Positions 1 to 9,684 of a stretch of DNA of 64,000 nucleotides are shown piece by piece (the stretch's first letter is position 1; each line of letters begins with the position of its first letter). Source of the DNA: Dichetophora obliterata (taxonomy: Eukaryota; Arthropoda; Insecta; Diptera; Sciomyzidae); assembly GCA_963920525.1 (NCBI GenBank), contig OY986435.1, forward strand, positions 272,978,848 to 273,042,847, written 5' to 3'. The translations under genes and the position numbers were made by a program. A model generated the notes under the pieces. It did no database searches, was not told where the DNA came from, and saw only the letters and a list, made by a program, of their open reading frames with translations.

Positions 1-1429
1 AGGCAGTGCCCTGTAAGGATCCCTATCATGGTGCTAATGTGGTCTCTACTGAGAGAAATGAGTTCTTTTGAACGCTTAAGAATGAGTTTAGGCCAGATTT
101 TCCGTGATATATTACACGTGTTTTCTACTGACCATCTGTTGTTGGTTTTTATGCGGGATAACTCATGTGTAAGGAGTTTACATGTGGAGATAGTTGTTTG
201 GTGGTATCTGTAGGAGTGAGTTAATCTGCTTTGCAGTTACCTAGACAATCTTTATGTCCAGGAATCCAGTACAGAAGGATTTTGAGCTACTTTGGCATCT
301 CGTTTAGAGATGTGCAACAGTTGAGAACTGTTTCAGATGTTATTTCAACAGTTCCTTGGGCTTTCAAAGCGCCTTGACTGTCAGAAAGTATGCAAATATC
401 CATGGAAGATATTTTATTTACCTGAAGCCAAGTTAACGCTTCATGTATAGCAACGATTTCAGCTTAAAATACACTGCAATGGTCAGCGAGCCTGAAGGCT
501 TAATTAATGTTTAATGCTTCTGAGTAGGCTCCTCCACCTACTTTGCCATCTAGTTTTGATCCATCAGTAAAGATCTCAATGGCATTGTGAGGTGAACAGT
601 TTTCTAGTTCCCACTCTTCTAAAGAGGGAATGGATACATCGAACTGCCTTTCAAAGGAAAGTTTTTGTGTGATGTAGTCAAGGGACCTAGGTATGGGAGG
701 GAGACATTTTCTACTGCAAGAACGTCCTAGTGTACCTTCTTTCCACTGGGAGGTGGCTTCTAGGCGGATGGCTGTATTAGCGGCCATCTGTTTAACTAGG
801 ATATCAAGTAGTGTAAGATGGAGCATTGTGTCTAATTCGTCTGTCGGAGTGGTTCTTACAGACAATAGCACTATATAGCAAGATTGGCCTTGCAACTGCT
901 GTATATAGCCACTTGGTTGTAAGCTCCATTTGCTATCCACCGTCTTTTTGCAGGAGTACAGGGCAATATTCGCTTTTTTGGCTCTCTCGAGCAGATTGGG
1001 CTTCCAGTTTAGTTTCCTATCCAGTATAAGGCCCAGGTATTTTGCTTGATCTGAGAAGCTAAGTCTTGTGTTCCCTAGTTTAGGAGGACTAATTAGAGGT
1101 AAATTGTATCTTCTGGTGAAAACCACTAACTCAGTTTTATAAGGATTAGCGCTGAGCCCACAGCTGATAACCCAGTTAACTAGAGTATTTAGGCAGTTTT
1201 GCATAATGTCTCGAAGAGTGAATATATATTTTCCAAAGGTAACAATAGCAACGTCATTGGCATAAGCTATCACACTGCACCCCTCTAGTTCCAGTTTAAA
1301 CAACAGTTCATTTACTGCTGAATTCCAGAGTAGAGGCGATAGAACCCCTCCCTCAGGGGTTCCTTTTGGTACAGATCTTAACGTGGATGCCGCTCCGAAT
1401 TTTGCACTTATAATTCTGCCAACTAGCAT
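1..1429 (-). pseudogene. Reverse transcriptase palm plus RNase H portion of the LOA/I-like element
   Basis: The longest open stretch is 500-1,429; the RNase H frame continues to position 1 past an in-frame stop near 475 (a TAA in the segment encoding AEIVAIHEALTW). The reverse-transcriptase catalytic box reads YANDVAI instead of the YADD expected in this family, so the second metal-binding aspartate is lost. RNase H residues visible are FTDGSK (first Asp) and LSDSQGALKA (third Asp). A frameshift near 1,430-1,447 separates this stretch from the upstream RT half. The product would be a non-functional retrotransposon polyprotein fragment. Confidence 0.8.
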
Positions 1430-1446
1430 TTAATTTATGAGTGCTA

Positions 1447-2530
1447 TCAATGCGGCATTCCCCCAAGCTCCGTCAGCGCATTGGTGATAGCTCTTGCCTC
1501 GACGTTATTAAAGGCTCCTTCTATTTCAATGAAAGCTATCATTGTATATTCCTTCAGATGGAGGGATTTTTCAATGATGGAGATTATGGAGTGGAGAGCG
1601 GTTTCCACGGATTTGCCTTTGGTGTGAGCATGTTGTGCTATGGATAATGGCTTCTTTTCTATCATGGATCTCAAGTGACTGTCAATTAATCTCTCGAGAG
1701 TTTTTAGAGGAAGAGATGAGAGACTAATTGGTCGAATGTCTTTTGGGTTTGCGTGTGAGCTTTTGCCTGCCTTAGGTATAAAGATAACCTTCACATTACG
1801 CCATCGCTTGGGAATGTGGTTTAGGCCAAGGCAGCTTTAATAGATCAACAAAAGCCGCTCCTTAATGATGCCAAACGACTTTTGAATTTCAATGGGAGCT
1901 ATACCATCAGGTCCTGGTGACTTGAATGGTTTAAAGCTATTGATTGCCCATTCTAGCATTGTTTGTGTGAATATTTTTAGGGATCTGTTCACAGATGGTA
2001 ACTGATCTTCCCGAATTGGAATATTGCATATCTCTCAGCATCTCGAAAAATAACGCAGGGATTCTGCACTATTGGTGGTCCAAGTACTATCTTCCTTTTT
2101 CATGAAACTTGGATTAGGGGGAACCGTAGCTAGAATTTTCCTAAGCTTTGACGACTCTGATGTTTGTGTAATTTTTTCACAAAAGATCCTCCAGGCTTGT
2201 CTTTGTGCTTTTCTCAATTCATTCTTGCATTCATTTAGAGACACTTTATAGTTCCTCCACGAATCTGAGGATCTAGTGGCCTTTGCCTTATTGAAGAGTT
2301 TTCTGGACTTATTACGGAGCTCCTCGATTTCTTTGTTCCACCAGAGTTGCTTTTGCTTTCCAATTGGTGTTTTCATCGGACAAGCGGTATCGAATGCTTT
2401 GTTAATGGAATTTGTTAGACTATCAGCTAGGTAGTCTAGCGATTGTTTACAGGAGGGACGACTGAATGGTCCAGTTGAGAGATCTATTTTTAATGTGTCT
2501 AAGTAAAAGTTAACTTTTTTTAGGTTGCGA
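1447..2530 (-). pseudogene. N-terminal reverse transcriptase and linker portion of the LOA/I-like element
   Basis: Two open stretches (1,447-1,794 and 2,035-2,376) are joined by degenerate sequence. The first covers RT motifs 0-A (KVIFIPKAGKSSHANPKDIR, then AFIEIEGAFNNV); the second covers the basic linker before RT (KQKQLWWNKEIEEL). Sequence from 2,377 to about 2,530 still translates as the typical preceding segment (LKKVNFYLDTLKID). The frame is broken between the stretches and again at 1,430-1,447. This is known non-LTR retrotransposon architecture, here inactive. Confidence 0.75.
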
Positions 2531-2789
2531 AAGCTGCTCGGTTGAATTTGAAGTAAATATTTTTTTACAGATTTGTTTTTAAGAAAAATAACTGTTCTTT
2601 ACAATATAATAAATAAAAGTCCAAAATGGCCAATTAATTCAAATAATAATGTTTTGTTTTTTTAATGATCAAATGTATTTAATAAAGGGTCCGCCAAATA
2701 ACTTTTTTTTTTTTAATTCTATAAAAAAAAACTACTGAATATTTTTTCAAATTTCTTTTTTTATTTGAAAGTACAATCCTTCCGGTTAA
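2531..2789. other. AT-rich spacer, no gene seen
   Basis: Short AT-rich stretch with homopolymer runs between the truncated retrotransposon and a mariner fragment. It may hold the decayed end of the mariner element, but no inverted repeat partner was found. Confidence 0.5.
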
Positions 2790-3340
2790 TAATGAAAAAG
2801 AATTTTATTCAAATGGCTGCCTCGGCTGGCCATGCAGTAGCCTACACGATCGGTCTAATTTTTAAGCACATTATCGATTTTTAAGCGTAACACTAATCTT
2901 TGAGGGCAACCCACAAATAATAGTCCAACGGTGTCAAATTGCAGCTCCGAGGTGGCCAAACGACATCAGCTCTGCGGCTGATAATGCGATCTTCAAAAAC
3001 AGGGCGCAAAACATCGAGTGTAGCTTCGGCTGTGTGGCACGTAGCGCCGTCCTGTTGAAACCAAATGTTGCCAATATCCTCCTCTTCAATTTTTGTGAAC
3101 AAAAATTCGTTCAACATGCCACGCCACTCCTTGCTCATTTTCGAAGAAAAATGGCCCAATTATGCCTCTGGACCAAAATCCGCACCAAACAGTGACTCGT
3201 TTTGGATGCAGCGGCTTTTCAATGTATGCGTGCGGGTTTTCTGTGCCCCAAATGCGACAATTTTGCTTGTTTACATACCCGCCAAATTCAAAATGAGCTT
3301 CATCTGAAAAGATGATTTTTTGGCAAAAGTATATTTGAGA
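2790..3340 (-). pseudogene. DD41D (rosa-type) Tc1/mariner transposase fragment
   Basis: The minus strand encodes the catalytic half of a mariner-superfamily transposase. Read from 3,340 down: IIFSDEAHFEFGGYVNKQNC (first catalytic Asp), HPKRVTVWCGFW, then after a frameshift near 3,160 IWFQQDGATCHTAEATLDVL (second Asp) and WPPRSCNLTPLDYYLW (third Asp). There are 41 residues between the second and third Asp, which is the DD41D spacing of the rosa group. The C-terminal end (GYCMASRGSHLNEI) is recognisable to about 2,790 in another frame. The N-terminal helix-turn-helix part is missing. It is a relative, not a copy, of the element at 6,455-7,759. Confidence 0.8.
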
Positions 3341-3689
3341 TCTTGTTGTTAAAACAAAATTTAATAAATAATACTATTCAATAAATGCTTGTATGAGATC
3401 ATGCTGTTTTTACCTCAGTAAAATTATTATATGTGCAACATTTCAAATGCAATTCTAAGAAAACATAACTTCATTTATTTTTATATTAATTTTTTATTGC
3501 AATAGTATTAAGAAAGTATATGTAAAACAAGAAGTATCTTATTTAAAAAACTTGTTATTAAAAAAATTATAACGTATTAAAAAAGTTCATAGAAAATATT
3601 TATATGTGCAAAACCTATTTTTATTGATTTTATGGAATAAAATATAAATGTATATACATTTTATATAAGAATATGTTTTCTTTCCTTAT
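3341..3689. other. AT-rich spacer, no gene seen
   Basis: AT-rich sequence between two degenerate transposons. No coding signal or clear repeat was seen. Confidence 0.5.
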
Positions 3690-4616
3690 ATATGACTTGG
3701 TTAAGCGTGAAAGACATGAAGAACATCAACGATCTGAGGATGGAGATAAATTTTCTGCCATTCATCTTAAATATCTGTTTTCAGATGCTTAATATACTCG
3801 AAATGGCGCCCGTTTTTAAAAACTTGGGCCGAAAGAATGCCCCACAGGTTTTCCATAGGATTCAAGTCATGACTAACAGCAGGTCACTACAGTACGATTT
3901 ATTGAAAGTCATTTGAGGCTCGGGAAGGATTTGTTGGTGCGTTTTCATGCTGAAAAGTCCAGTTATCCTGATATTTATAGCATGTGAACTCAATAAACAC
4001 ATCATTTAATAACTCAATTACATTTGTGCATTCACTTTGCACGATTTTAATAACAGGGTAGACTTTCAAAGTATCTGAAACCGGCTGAAATCATCAATGA
4101 TCCCAGCCCATGGTTACGCGCATACCTAATTTGTCGTGGCTATCGCAAATTGTGCCGGTATTTCTGGTAACCGTTGGGCCCGTCAAGGTTAAACCTTTTC
4201 TCATCACTTAATATGACATTCCCAAATTCTTTCTCACAAAATTGGCCGCAATGTGTCATGGTAGAAGCCTGGGTTGAGAGAAGGGCGATTCATAACTGAC
4301 GTTGGCATTTTCATTCAAAATTTGTTGGATTCTGCTTCTAGTAACCCTTAGATCCAAATGCGTAGTAATTTCACAACAACTCATCCCTTTCTGCACAGCA
4401 AGACGTCGGATTCGTCTTTTGTGCCATTGGTCAATCACGGATTTTCTTTCACTTCTCTTGATTATAGCATAGTTGCCAGGGTATTTTAAAAAATTTTGTT
4501 ATGGTGTTTCGATGACGATTTGTCCTAGCAGCTATAGCACCTACTTTTATACCGGCTTTATTTAAGCCTTTTATATTTTAACGATTTTCTTCAGATAAAG
4601 TGGTTCCACTTGGCAT
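3690..4616 (-). pseudogene. Tc1-like (DD34E) transposase pseudogene
   Basis: Starts at an ATG at 4,616 (MPSGTTLSEENR) and shows, in order, the paired-like DNA-binding region (GAIAARTNRHRNTITKF, then RIRRLAVQKGMSCCEITTHL in the open stretch 4,256-4,438), the first catalytic block (FGNVILSDEKRFNLDGPNGY) and the last block (SHDLNPMENLWGILS, containing the catalytic Glu). Several stops and frameshifts separate these blocks, and the second Asp block was not found. It is a dead Tc1 family element. Terminal inverted repeats were not identified with confidence. Confidence 0.8.
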
Positions 4617-4761
4617 TTTTATTTGAAAAATAAAATAACTCTAAAATGTGCTCATATTTTGTTCCAAAAATGTATTACCGCTATGTTTATGGGCTTTCTT
4701 ACTAAGGTTATCAAAAAAATGTCGTAATTTCTACGTTAAAGCAGTTAAAACACAAAAACAG

Positions 4762-4793
4762 ATTTAAAAAATTTATATCTTTATTGGACAATA
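4762..4793. repeat. 32-bp direct repeat, left copy
   Basis: Identical to 8,249-8,280. The core is TTATATCTTTATTGGACAAT; the minus strand contains AATAAA. Confidence 0.85.
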
Positions 4794-5126
4794 ATTTTTT
4801 TTAATATCTACAATTAAGTTGAATTTTTCTAAAAAATTAACTCCTATAATTGGTGTTGAAATATTTGCTATAAGAAATGGAAATTCGAAATCACGTCGTA
4901 AATTTAAATCAATTTTTAGAAGTTTTGATCCAAAAGTTTCTATGGAAGAGCCATTTGCAGCTGTTAAATTAGTGTCAAAATTTCTTTTTAAGTTTTTGAA
5001 TTTAGAAGAAGGTACAACTGAAACGACTGTACCAGTATCGATTAAAAATTTAAGTTTATTAATTTTGTCGAAAATAAAGAGACGGTGAGCAGGTTTAACA
5101 AAAATTCCATCATGTGTCACCGTCAT
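4773..5126 (-). CDS. Retrotransposon aspartic protease domain
   Basis: A 117-codon ORF. It contains the aspartic protease active-site motif FLIDTGTVVSVVPSSKF (DTG) and the second conserved segment FPFLIANISTPIIGVNFLEK, in which IIGVNFL corresponds to the IIGADFL of Ty3/gypsy proteases. The ORF lies in a different frame from gag, 12 bp downstream, consistent with a frameshift-linked gag-pro arrangement or with decay. It stops directly before a sequence containing AATAAA, so RT and integrase are missing. Such a protease would process its own Gag in virus-like particles; without pol this copy cannot be autonomous. Confidence 0.75.
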   Translation of the reverse strand: MTVTHDGIFVKPAHRLFIFDKINKLKFLIDTGTVVSVVPSSKFKNLKRNFDTNLTAANGSSIETFGSKLLKIDLNLRRDFEFPFLIANISTPIIGVNFLEKFNLIVDIKKNYCPIKI

Positions 5127-5137
5127 GATGGAACGAT

Positions 5138-6196
5138 TTAATTTAAATTGTCTGAATTTGGATTATTATTTTTTGTATTATTTTTAAAATTACATGGTTG
5201 TATGCATTTAAAAGCTTTATTTTTAAATTTTTTATGATACCAACAAATATCGTATCTTGCGTTTGAACTTCTTCGTTTTGAAAATCGTCGATAGTTTGAA
5301 TGATTCCGTTCATGAGTTCTTGATCTGGTTTTAATTTCAGCGATGTCCAAAGTGATTTTACTAAGATTTTGGCATAGTGTAGCTGTAATTTGGCAGAGAT
5401 TTTGAATACATTGTTCCATCGATTTGTTGTCAATACTTGCGATTTCAGTTGAATTTTGAGGTCTCTTGGTTACTTCATGAATTTTGTCAGCAAGAAAATT
5501 TTTTTCTTCAACGCTTTTATCACTTGAAGTCGTTAAATGCACTTGTAAATGTTGTGGCAATTTACGAAGCCACAACTTAAAAAGTAATTCGCGACCGATA
5601 ATCGAATCAGAACCTGCTAGTGATTTCATATCTCTAAAGAATTCTGATGGTTTACGATCTCCAAGCTGCGTATTAGAGAAAAGTTGTTCTAATCGATTCT
5701 CTTCGCTAAGGGAAAATCGTTCGCAAAGTGTGTTTTTAATACATTGATATTTATTTATTGTTGGAGGTGGGTGAATTACATATAAAATTTTAGTAATGAT
5801 TTCTTGTGGAAGTGCAATAAGAACATTTTGGAATTTAGTGTTATCATCGTTAATATTTTGTAACGTAAATTGAACTTCTGCGTGTAAGAACCACGCATCA
5901 GGTGATTCAACCCAAAATGTTGATAGTTTTATTGATTTTAAAAAAATTATAGGGGATGAAATGGGATTCTGATTTTGAGAAATTGTGTTGTTGTTCTCCA
6001 TTGTCGCGTTTTGGTTTGATGGGTGATTTGGTGTATCAGATGAAGGTGTTTGAGAAGTGTTTTGATTTGGTGAGTTATGAATTGGTGTTGATGTGTCTGA
6101 TGGAGGTGTTTGGGCGTTGATGTTATTTTCAGTAGTGTGATTATTAATATTAATTTGTAATGGATTTTGTCGTGTAAACGATCTTGTTAAAACCAT
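5138..6196 (-). CDS. Gag-like protein of a Ty3/gypsy element
   Basis: An open 352-codon frame starting with MVLTRSFTRQNPLQ. The first ~90 residues are Asn/Thr/Pro/Ser-rich and low complexity. Residues ~93-230 resemble the conserved insect retroelement gag region: STFWVESPDAWFLHAEVQF, the spacer leading to PPTINKYQCIKNTL, then LGDRKPSEFFRDMKSL and LLFKLWLRKLPQHLQVHL. Near residue 320 the segment CWYHKKFKNKAFKCIQPC resembles the CWYH...C...C terminus of the same gag group. The frame is intact. It would assemble into a capsid-like particle and bind RNA; that is family knowledge, not shown here. Confidence 0.75.
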   Translation of the reverse strand: MVLTRSFTRQNPLQININNHTTENNINAQTPPSDTSTPIHNSPNQNTSQTPSSDTPNHPSNQNATMENNNTISQNQNPISSPIIFLKSIKLSTFWVESPDAWFLHAEVQFTLQNINDDNTKFQNVLIALPQEIITKILYVIHPPPTINKYQCIKNTLCERFSLSEENRLEQLFSNTQLGDRKPSEFFRDMKSLAGSDSIIGRELLFKLWLRKLPQHLQVHLTTSSDKSVEEKNFLADKIHEVTKRPQNSTEIASIDNKSMEQCIQNLCQITATLCQNLSKITLDIAEIKTRSRTHERNHSNYRRFSKRRSSNARYDICWYHKKFKNKAFKCIQPCNFKNNTKNNNPNSDNLN

Positions 6197-6454
6197 TTAA
6201 AAAATTGTATTTTAAAACTGAAATTCACTGGAGGAAAGTTTACAGAATAGGAAAAACCAAGTAAGTATATTTTTGTTTTTTCAATAATAAATTCAGGTTA
6301 AAATAAGTTAAATAAGTTGTTAAGGTAAGTTAAGTTTAATTAATTGTTTAAGTTATTTAAATTTAAATTTAATGCTAATATGTGTAATTAATAAGAACTT
6401 ATTGTTATTAAAATGGAAAATAAATATGTAATAGTAATAATAATAGAAATATTA

Positions 6455-7759
6455 AAGGGTGATTTTTTTGAGGTTATGATTTTCATGCATTAGTATTTGA
6501 CAGATCACGTGGGATTTCAGACATGGTGTCAAAGAGAAAGATGCTCAGTATGCTTTGACATTTCATCATAAATAGACTTACTAACGAGCAACGCTTGCAA
6601 ATCATTGAATTTTATTACCAAAATCAGTGTTCGGTTCGAAATGTGTTTCGCGCTTTACGTCCGATTTATGGTCTACATAATCGACCAAGTGAGCAAACAA
6701 TTAATGCGATTGTGACCAAGTTTCGCACTCAGTTTACTTTATTGGACATTAAACCAACCACACGAATGCGTACAGTGCGTACAGAAGAGAATATTGCGTC
6801 TGTTTCTGAGAGTGTTGCTGAAGACCGTGAAATGTCGATTCGTCGCCGTTCGCAGCAATTGGGTTTGTGTTATTCGACCACATGGAAGGTTTTACGCAAA
6901 GATCTTGGTGTAAAACCGTATAAAATACAGCTCGTGCAAGAACTGAAGCCGAACGATCTGCCACAACGTCGAATTTTCAGTGAATGGGCCCTAGAAAAGT
7001 TGGCAGAAAATCCGCTTTTTTATCGACAAATTTTGTTCAGCGATGAGGCTCATTTCTGGTTGAATGGCTACGTAAATAAGCAAAATTGCCGCATTTGGAG
7101 TGAAGAGCAACCAGAAGCCGTACAAGAACTGGCCATGCATCCCGAAAAATGCACTGTTTGGTGTGGTTTGTACGCTGGTGGAATCATTGGACCGTATTTT
7201 TTCAAAGATGCTGTTGGACGCAACGTTACGGTGAATGGCGATCGCTATCGTTCGATGCTAACAAAGTTTTTGTTGCCAAAAATGGAAGAACTGAACTTGG
7301 TTGACATGTGGTTTCAACAAGATGGCGCTACATGCCACACAGCTCGCGATTCTATGGCCATTTTGAGGGAAAACTTCGGAGAACAATTAATCTCAAGAAA
7401 TGGACCGGTAAGTTGGCCACCAAGATCATGCGATTTGACGCCTTTAGACTATTTTTTGTGGGGCTACGTCAAGTCTAAAGTCTACAGAAATAAGCCAGCA
7501 ACTATTCCAGCTTTGGAAGACAACATTTCCGAAGAAATTCGGGCTATTCCGGCCGAAATGCTCGAAAAAGTTGCCCAAAATTGGACTTTCCGAATGGACC
7601 ACCTAAGACGCAGCCACGGTCAACATTTAAATGAAATTATCTTCAAAAAGTAAATGTCATGGACCAATCTAACGTTTCAAATAAAGAACCGATGAGATTT
7701 TGCAAATTTTATGCGTTTTTTTAAAAAAAAAATTATCAAGCTCTTAAAAGATCACCCTT
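6455..7759 (+). mobile_element. Complete DD41D (rosa-type) Tc1/mariner element with TA target duplication
   Basis: The element is flanked by TA on both sides (6,453-6,454 and 7,760-7,761). Termini are imperfect inverted repeats: left AAGGGTGATTTTTTTGAG, right (reverse complement) AAGGGTGATCTTTTAAGAG. Length is 1,305 bp, normal for a mariner-type element. The single transposase frame is uninterrupted, which implies a fairly young insertion. It lies just upstream of a gypsy-like gag ORF. Confidence 0.9.
6568..7653 (+). CDS. DD41D Tc1/mariner transposase, open frame but no ATG at the expected start
   Basis: Transposase that would cut and paste its own element at TA sites. The family start context (RLTNEQRLQIIEFYYQNQ) begins directly after an ATA codon at 6,568, where an ATG is expected; an in-frame TGA lies at 6,556. 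The first in-frame ATG is much further in (about 6,766), past the N-terminal helix-turn-helix. Visible order: HTH 1 (~1-55), HTH 2 (SIRRRSQQLGLCYSTTWKVL), FSDEAHFWLNGYVNKQN (first Asp), MWFQQDGATCHTARDS (second Asp), SWPPRSCDLTPLDYFLW (third Asp). There are 41 residues between the second and third Asp. The C-terminus GQHLNEIIFKK is complete. Coordinates start at the ATA. It is either inactivated by the single start-codon change or uses a non-ATG start. Confidence 0.9.
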   Translation: MNRLTNEQRLQIIEFYYQNQCSVRNVFRALRPIYGLHNRPSEQTINAIVTKFRTQFTLLDIKPTTRMRTVRTEENIASVSESVAEDREMSIRRRSQQLGLCYSTTWKVLRKDLGVKPYKIQLVQELKPNDLPQRRIFSEWALEKLAENPLFYRQILFSDEAHFWLNGYVNKQNCRIWSEEQPEAVQELAMHPEKCTVWCGLYAGGIIGPYFFKDAVGRNVTVNGDRYRSMLTKFLLPKMEELNLVDMWFQQDGATCHTARDSMAILRENFGEQLISRNGPVSWPPRSCDLTPLDYFLWGYVKSKVYRNKPATIPALEDNISEEIRAIPAEMLEKVAQNWTFRMDHLRRSHGQHLNEIIFKK

Positions 7760-7761
7760 TA

Positions 7762-8248
7762 TTTGAATATTTATAGATTATATAGTATTAATAAATATAG
7801 AATAGTAATTAATGAAAATTAGTATATACACTGTGATTGCTTTTGCTGCTGTTGTAGGTTTTTGTGTTGTTATGATGATGATGATGATGTTGCATGTGTT
7901 TATGCTGTTGCTGCTGCATGTATTGGTCGGTTCATAATTTATTTGATTATACCTCAAGTTGTTGTTGCTGTTGAAAATATTGCTACTAAAGCTTGTTGCG
8001 GTTGATGCGTTAATCGAGGAACCGTTTGTTTGTTGATGACAACATTTTGTAAGCAAATATTTTGGCTAATCAACGTTCTGATAGCACAACAGATAAAATA
8101 ACGTAATATTGTTCGTAGAAGTTTGGATTAAATCCATATGTTTGCTTTATTGTAGCATTCAATTACAGGATCGCAGGATCGCAGGATCGCCAATTTGTGG
8201 TTGGTGTACTTTATTTTTAAAGATTATATTTGTTTTGTTAAAACTTTT
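7762..8248. repeat. Trinucleotide-rich, low-complexity sequence
   Basis: Contains short ATG/GTT/GCT trinucleotide runs (for example four consecutive GAT units near 7,876) and a triplicated 8-mer GGATCGCA near 8,170. The minus strand happens to be open for 92 codons, but the translation is only Asn/Ser/Ile/Thr-rich repeat product, so I do not call a gene. Confidence 0.6.
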
Positions 8249-8280
8249 ATTTAAAAAATTTATATCTTTATTGGACAATA
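8249..8280. repeat. 32-bp direct repeat, right copy
   Basis: Exact copy of 4,762-4,793; see the gypsy-like remnant entry. Confidence 0.85.
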
Positions 8281-9157
8281 TATTTTTCTATTCTGAAATT
8301 TTCATTTCAAAAAAAATTGAAACATAAAAATTGAAATTGATTGAAAATAATTTTTCACATAACAAGTAATATAAGTAATATCCTCTACAAACGGTACTAC
8401 GAATACGAGGAAGAGAAGAATTCTCTGTTCAACATTTAAACTATGTCCTTTAAAAAAAATTTTGGTAAACTCAAAAAATTTGTATTGTTATAAACTAGGG
8501 AGAAAAAATAAAATATATTTGTGCACATATAAATACTTTACTAAGGTAATTAGATAAAGAACACAAGAACAAAAAACTTAATTTTTTAGTAATTAAGACG
8601 TAGTATATGCAAGATAAATAAAATCAATATTTGTTTAATTTCAAATATATTACATAGTAACTCTTTTCAGTGCTCCCCGCATTGTTTTTCTTTCGAGTGT
8701 GTTTAATCGTTTAAATATCTTGGCTTATTATTGGAGTGAAAATTGTCATGGCTAGAGCGCATTGTTTCTCTCGAAAGATATCTCTTGGGTGCAACTAGAA
8801 AGATTTACCTCTTGAGTTAGTTTTGCTTGTCAAAATTGCTAAATAGCAGCTATGTATAAAAGCTTACTTTTTGGAATTCAAAAGTCTTATATAATACAGC
8901 ACACATATTTGTGAAACGAACATATTTGTGTCATATTTGGTGAAACGAACAGTATTGGTCATTAGCCAGAAAATTGGCGTTTAAGTAACAAAATCTGGAA
9001 AACTAGATATTAAAAGTTAATGCAGATTATTCAATCACCAAACCTAAATAAAATTATGACAATAGAATTAATAGGTTGAGACCCTATGTCCCGCTAGTCA
9101 CTAAAAGAAATGAATGAAAATAAAGGAAAATTATTAATGAAGAAGAAAGATAATTAC
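8281..9157. other. AT-rich non-coding stretch
   Basis: No coding signal. A short repeat of the phrase gtgaaacgaaca occurs twice near 8,910 and 8,940. Nothing else stands out. Confidence 0.5.
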
Positions 9158-9160
9158 AAT

Positions 9161-9681
9161 AAGGGTATTCACTTCACTGAAATTTACGAAAACTTCAGTG
9201 CAATTGTTGTTGTTTTGGTTTTCCGAAGTTTGCTTAAATTTAATCACCTATTAAGTTGATGAAAAATAATTGTCGAAAATTTGCGAAGAAAAAGTGTTCA
9301 GTAACCATAAACAAATCTGTTTAATGAGTGTGAGTCATTGTGAATATCATAATTTTGACAAGAAGTATAGCATTCTGTCAAAATCCCGCCTAAAAGTTGA
9401 TGGAATCTCTGCAAGCAAGAACAAAATTATCATTAATTTTATTGCAGCTGGGTGGCAGTCGATTTATAGATCTGTGTATTAATCTGAATAATTCTGTTTA
9501 ACAGAATATGAACAAAATTATTTGTTTTGGTAACAAGCGCACTAACGAAATGAAGAAATGGCGATTTTAAGTTTGACAGATGTATGTTAAAAAAAAAAGA
9601 AACATTACAAATAAGTCGCTCAAATTCAACTCGGCGGAAATTTCCGATTTCTGAAATTTCAGCATTGAAGTGAATACCCCT
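9161..9681. mobile_element. MITE with GGGTATTCACTTCA-type inverted ends
   Basis: The left end AAGGGTATTCACTTCACTGA (9,161) is matched in inverted orientation by the right end, which reads AGGGGTATTCACTTCAATGC on the minus strand (from 9,681). The trinucleotide AAT directly flanks both ends (9,158-9,160 and 9,682-9,684), a 3-bp target duplication like those of PIF/Harbinger elements. There is no ORF. A similar terminus (AGGGGTATTCACACTGA) occurs at about 10,348 without a visible partner. Confidence 0.7.
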
Positions 9682-9684
9682 AAT

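Larger units (their letters stand above)
1..2530 (-). mobile_element. LOA/I-like non-LTR retrotransposon, 5'-truncated, runs off the window edge
   Basis: Minus-strand element. Read from 2,530 downward it gives, in order, the linker between endonuclease and reverse transcriptase (WWNKEIEELRNKSRKLFNKA, near 2,350), the reverse-transcriptase fingers (PKDIRPISLSS), palm (AFIEIEGAFNNV), GTPEGGVLSPLLWN, and then a fused RNase H domain (AIEIFTDGSKLDGKVGGGAY). RNase H continues in frame to base 1 and ends with ITGHCL, close to the end of that domain. Carrying RNase H after RT is typical of the LOA and I groups. The endonuclease and ORF1 are absent, so the copy is 5'-truncated at about 2,530. A second copy of the same family lies at 62,118-62,990 on the other strand. 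Clade assignment is from remembered motifs. Confidence 0.85.
4762..8280 (-). mobile_element. Ty3/gypsy-type remnant (gag and protease only), bounded by a 32-bp direct repeat
   Basis: The segment carries a minus-strand gag ORF and a protease ORF but no reverse transcriptase, RNase H or integrase. An exact 32-bp repeat occurs at 4,762-4,793, directly after the protease stop, and at 8,249-8,280, upstream of gag. On the minus strand the repeat contains AATAAA, as an LTR polyadenylation region would. I infer that these are remnants of R/U5 sequence of two LTRs, but sequence beyond the 32 bp does not align well. A complete DD41D transposon (6,455-7,759) sits upstream of gag in what would be leader or LTR. 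Confidence 0.5.

Noticed and set aside
7778..8056. 92-codon minus-strand ORF rich in Asn, Ser and Ile
   Set aside because: It is the translation of trinucleotide repeats; no conserved segment and no start or context to support a gene.
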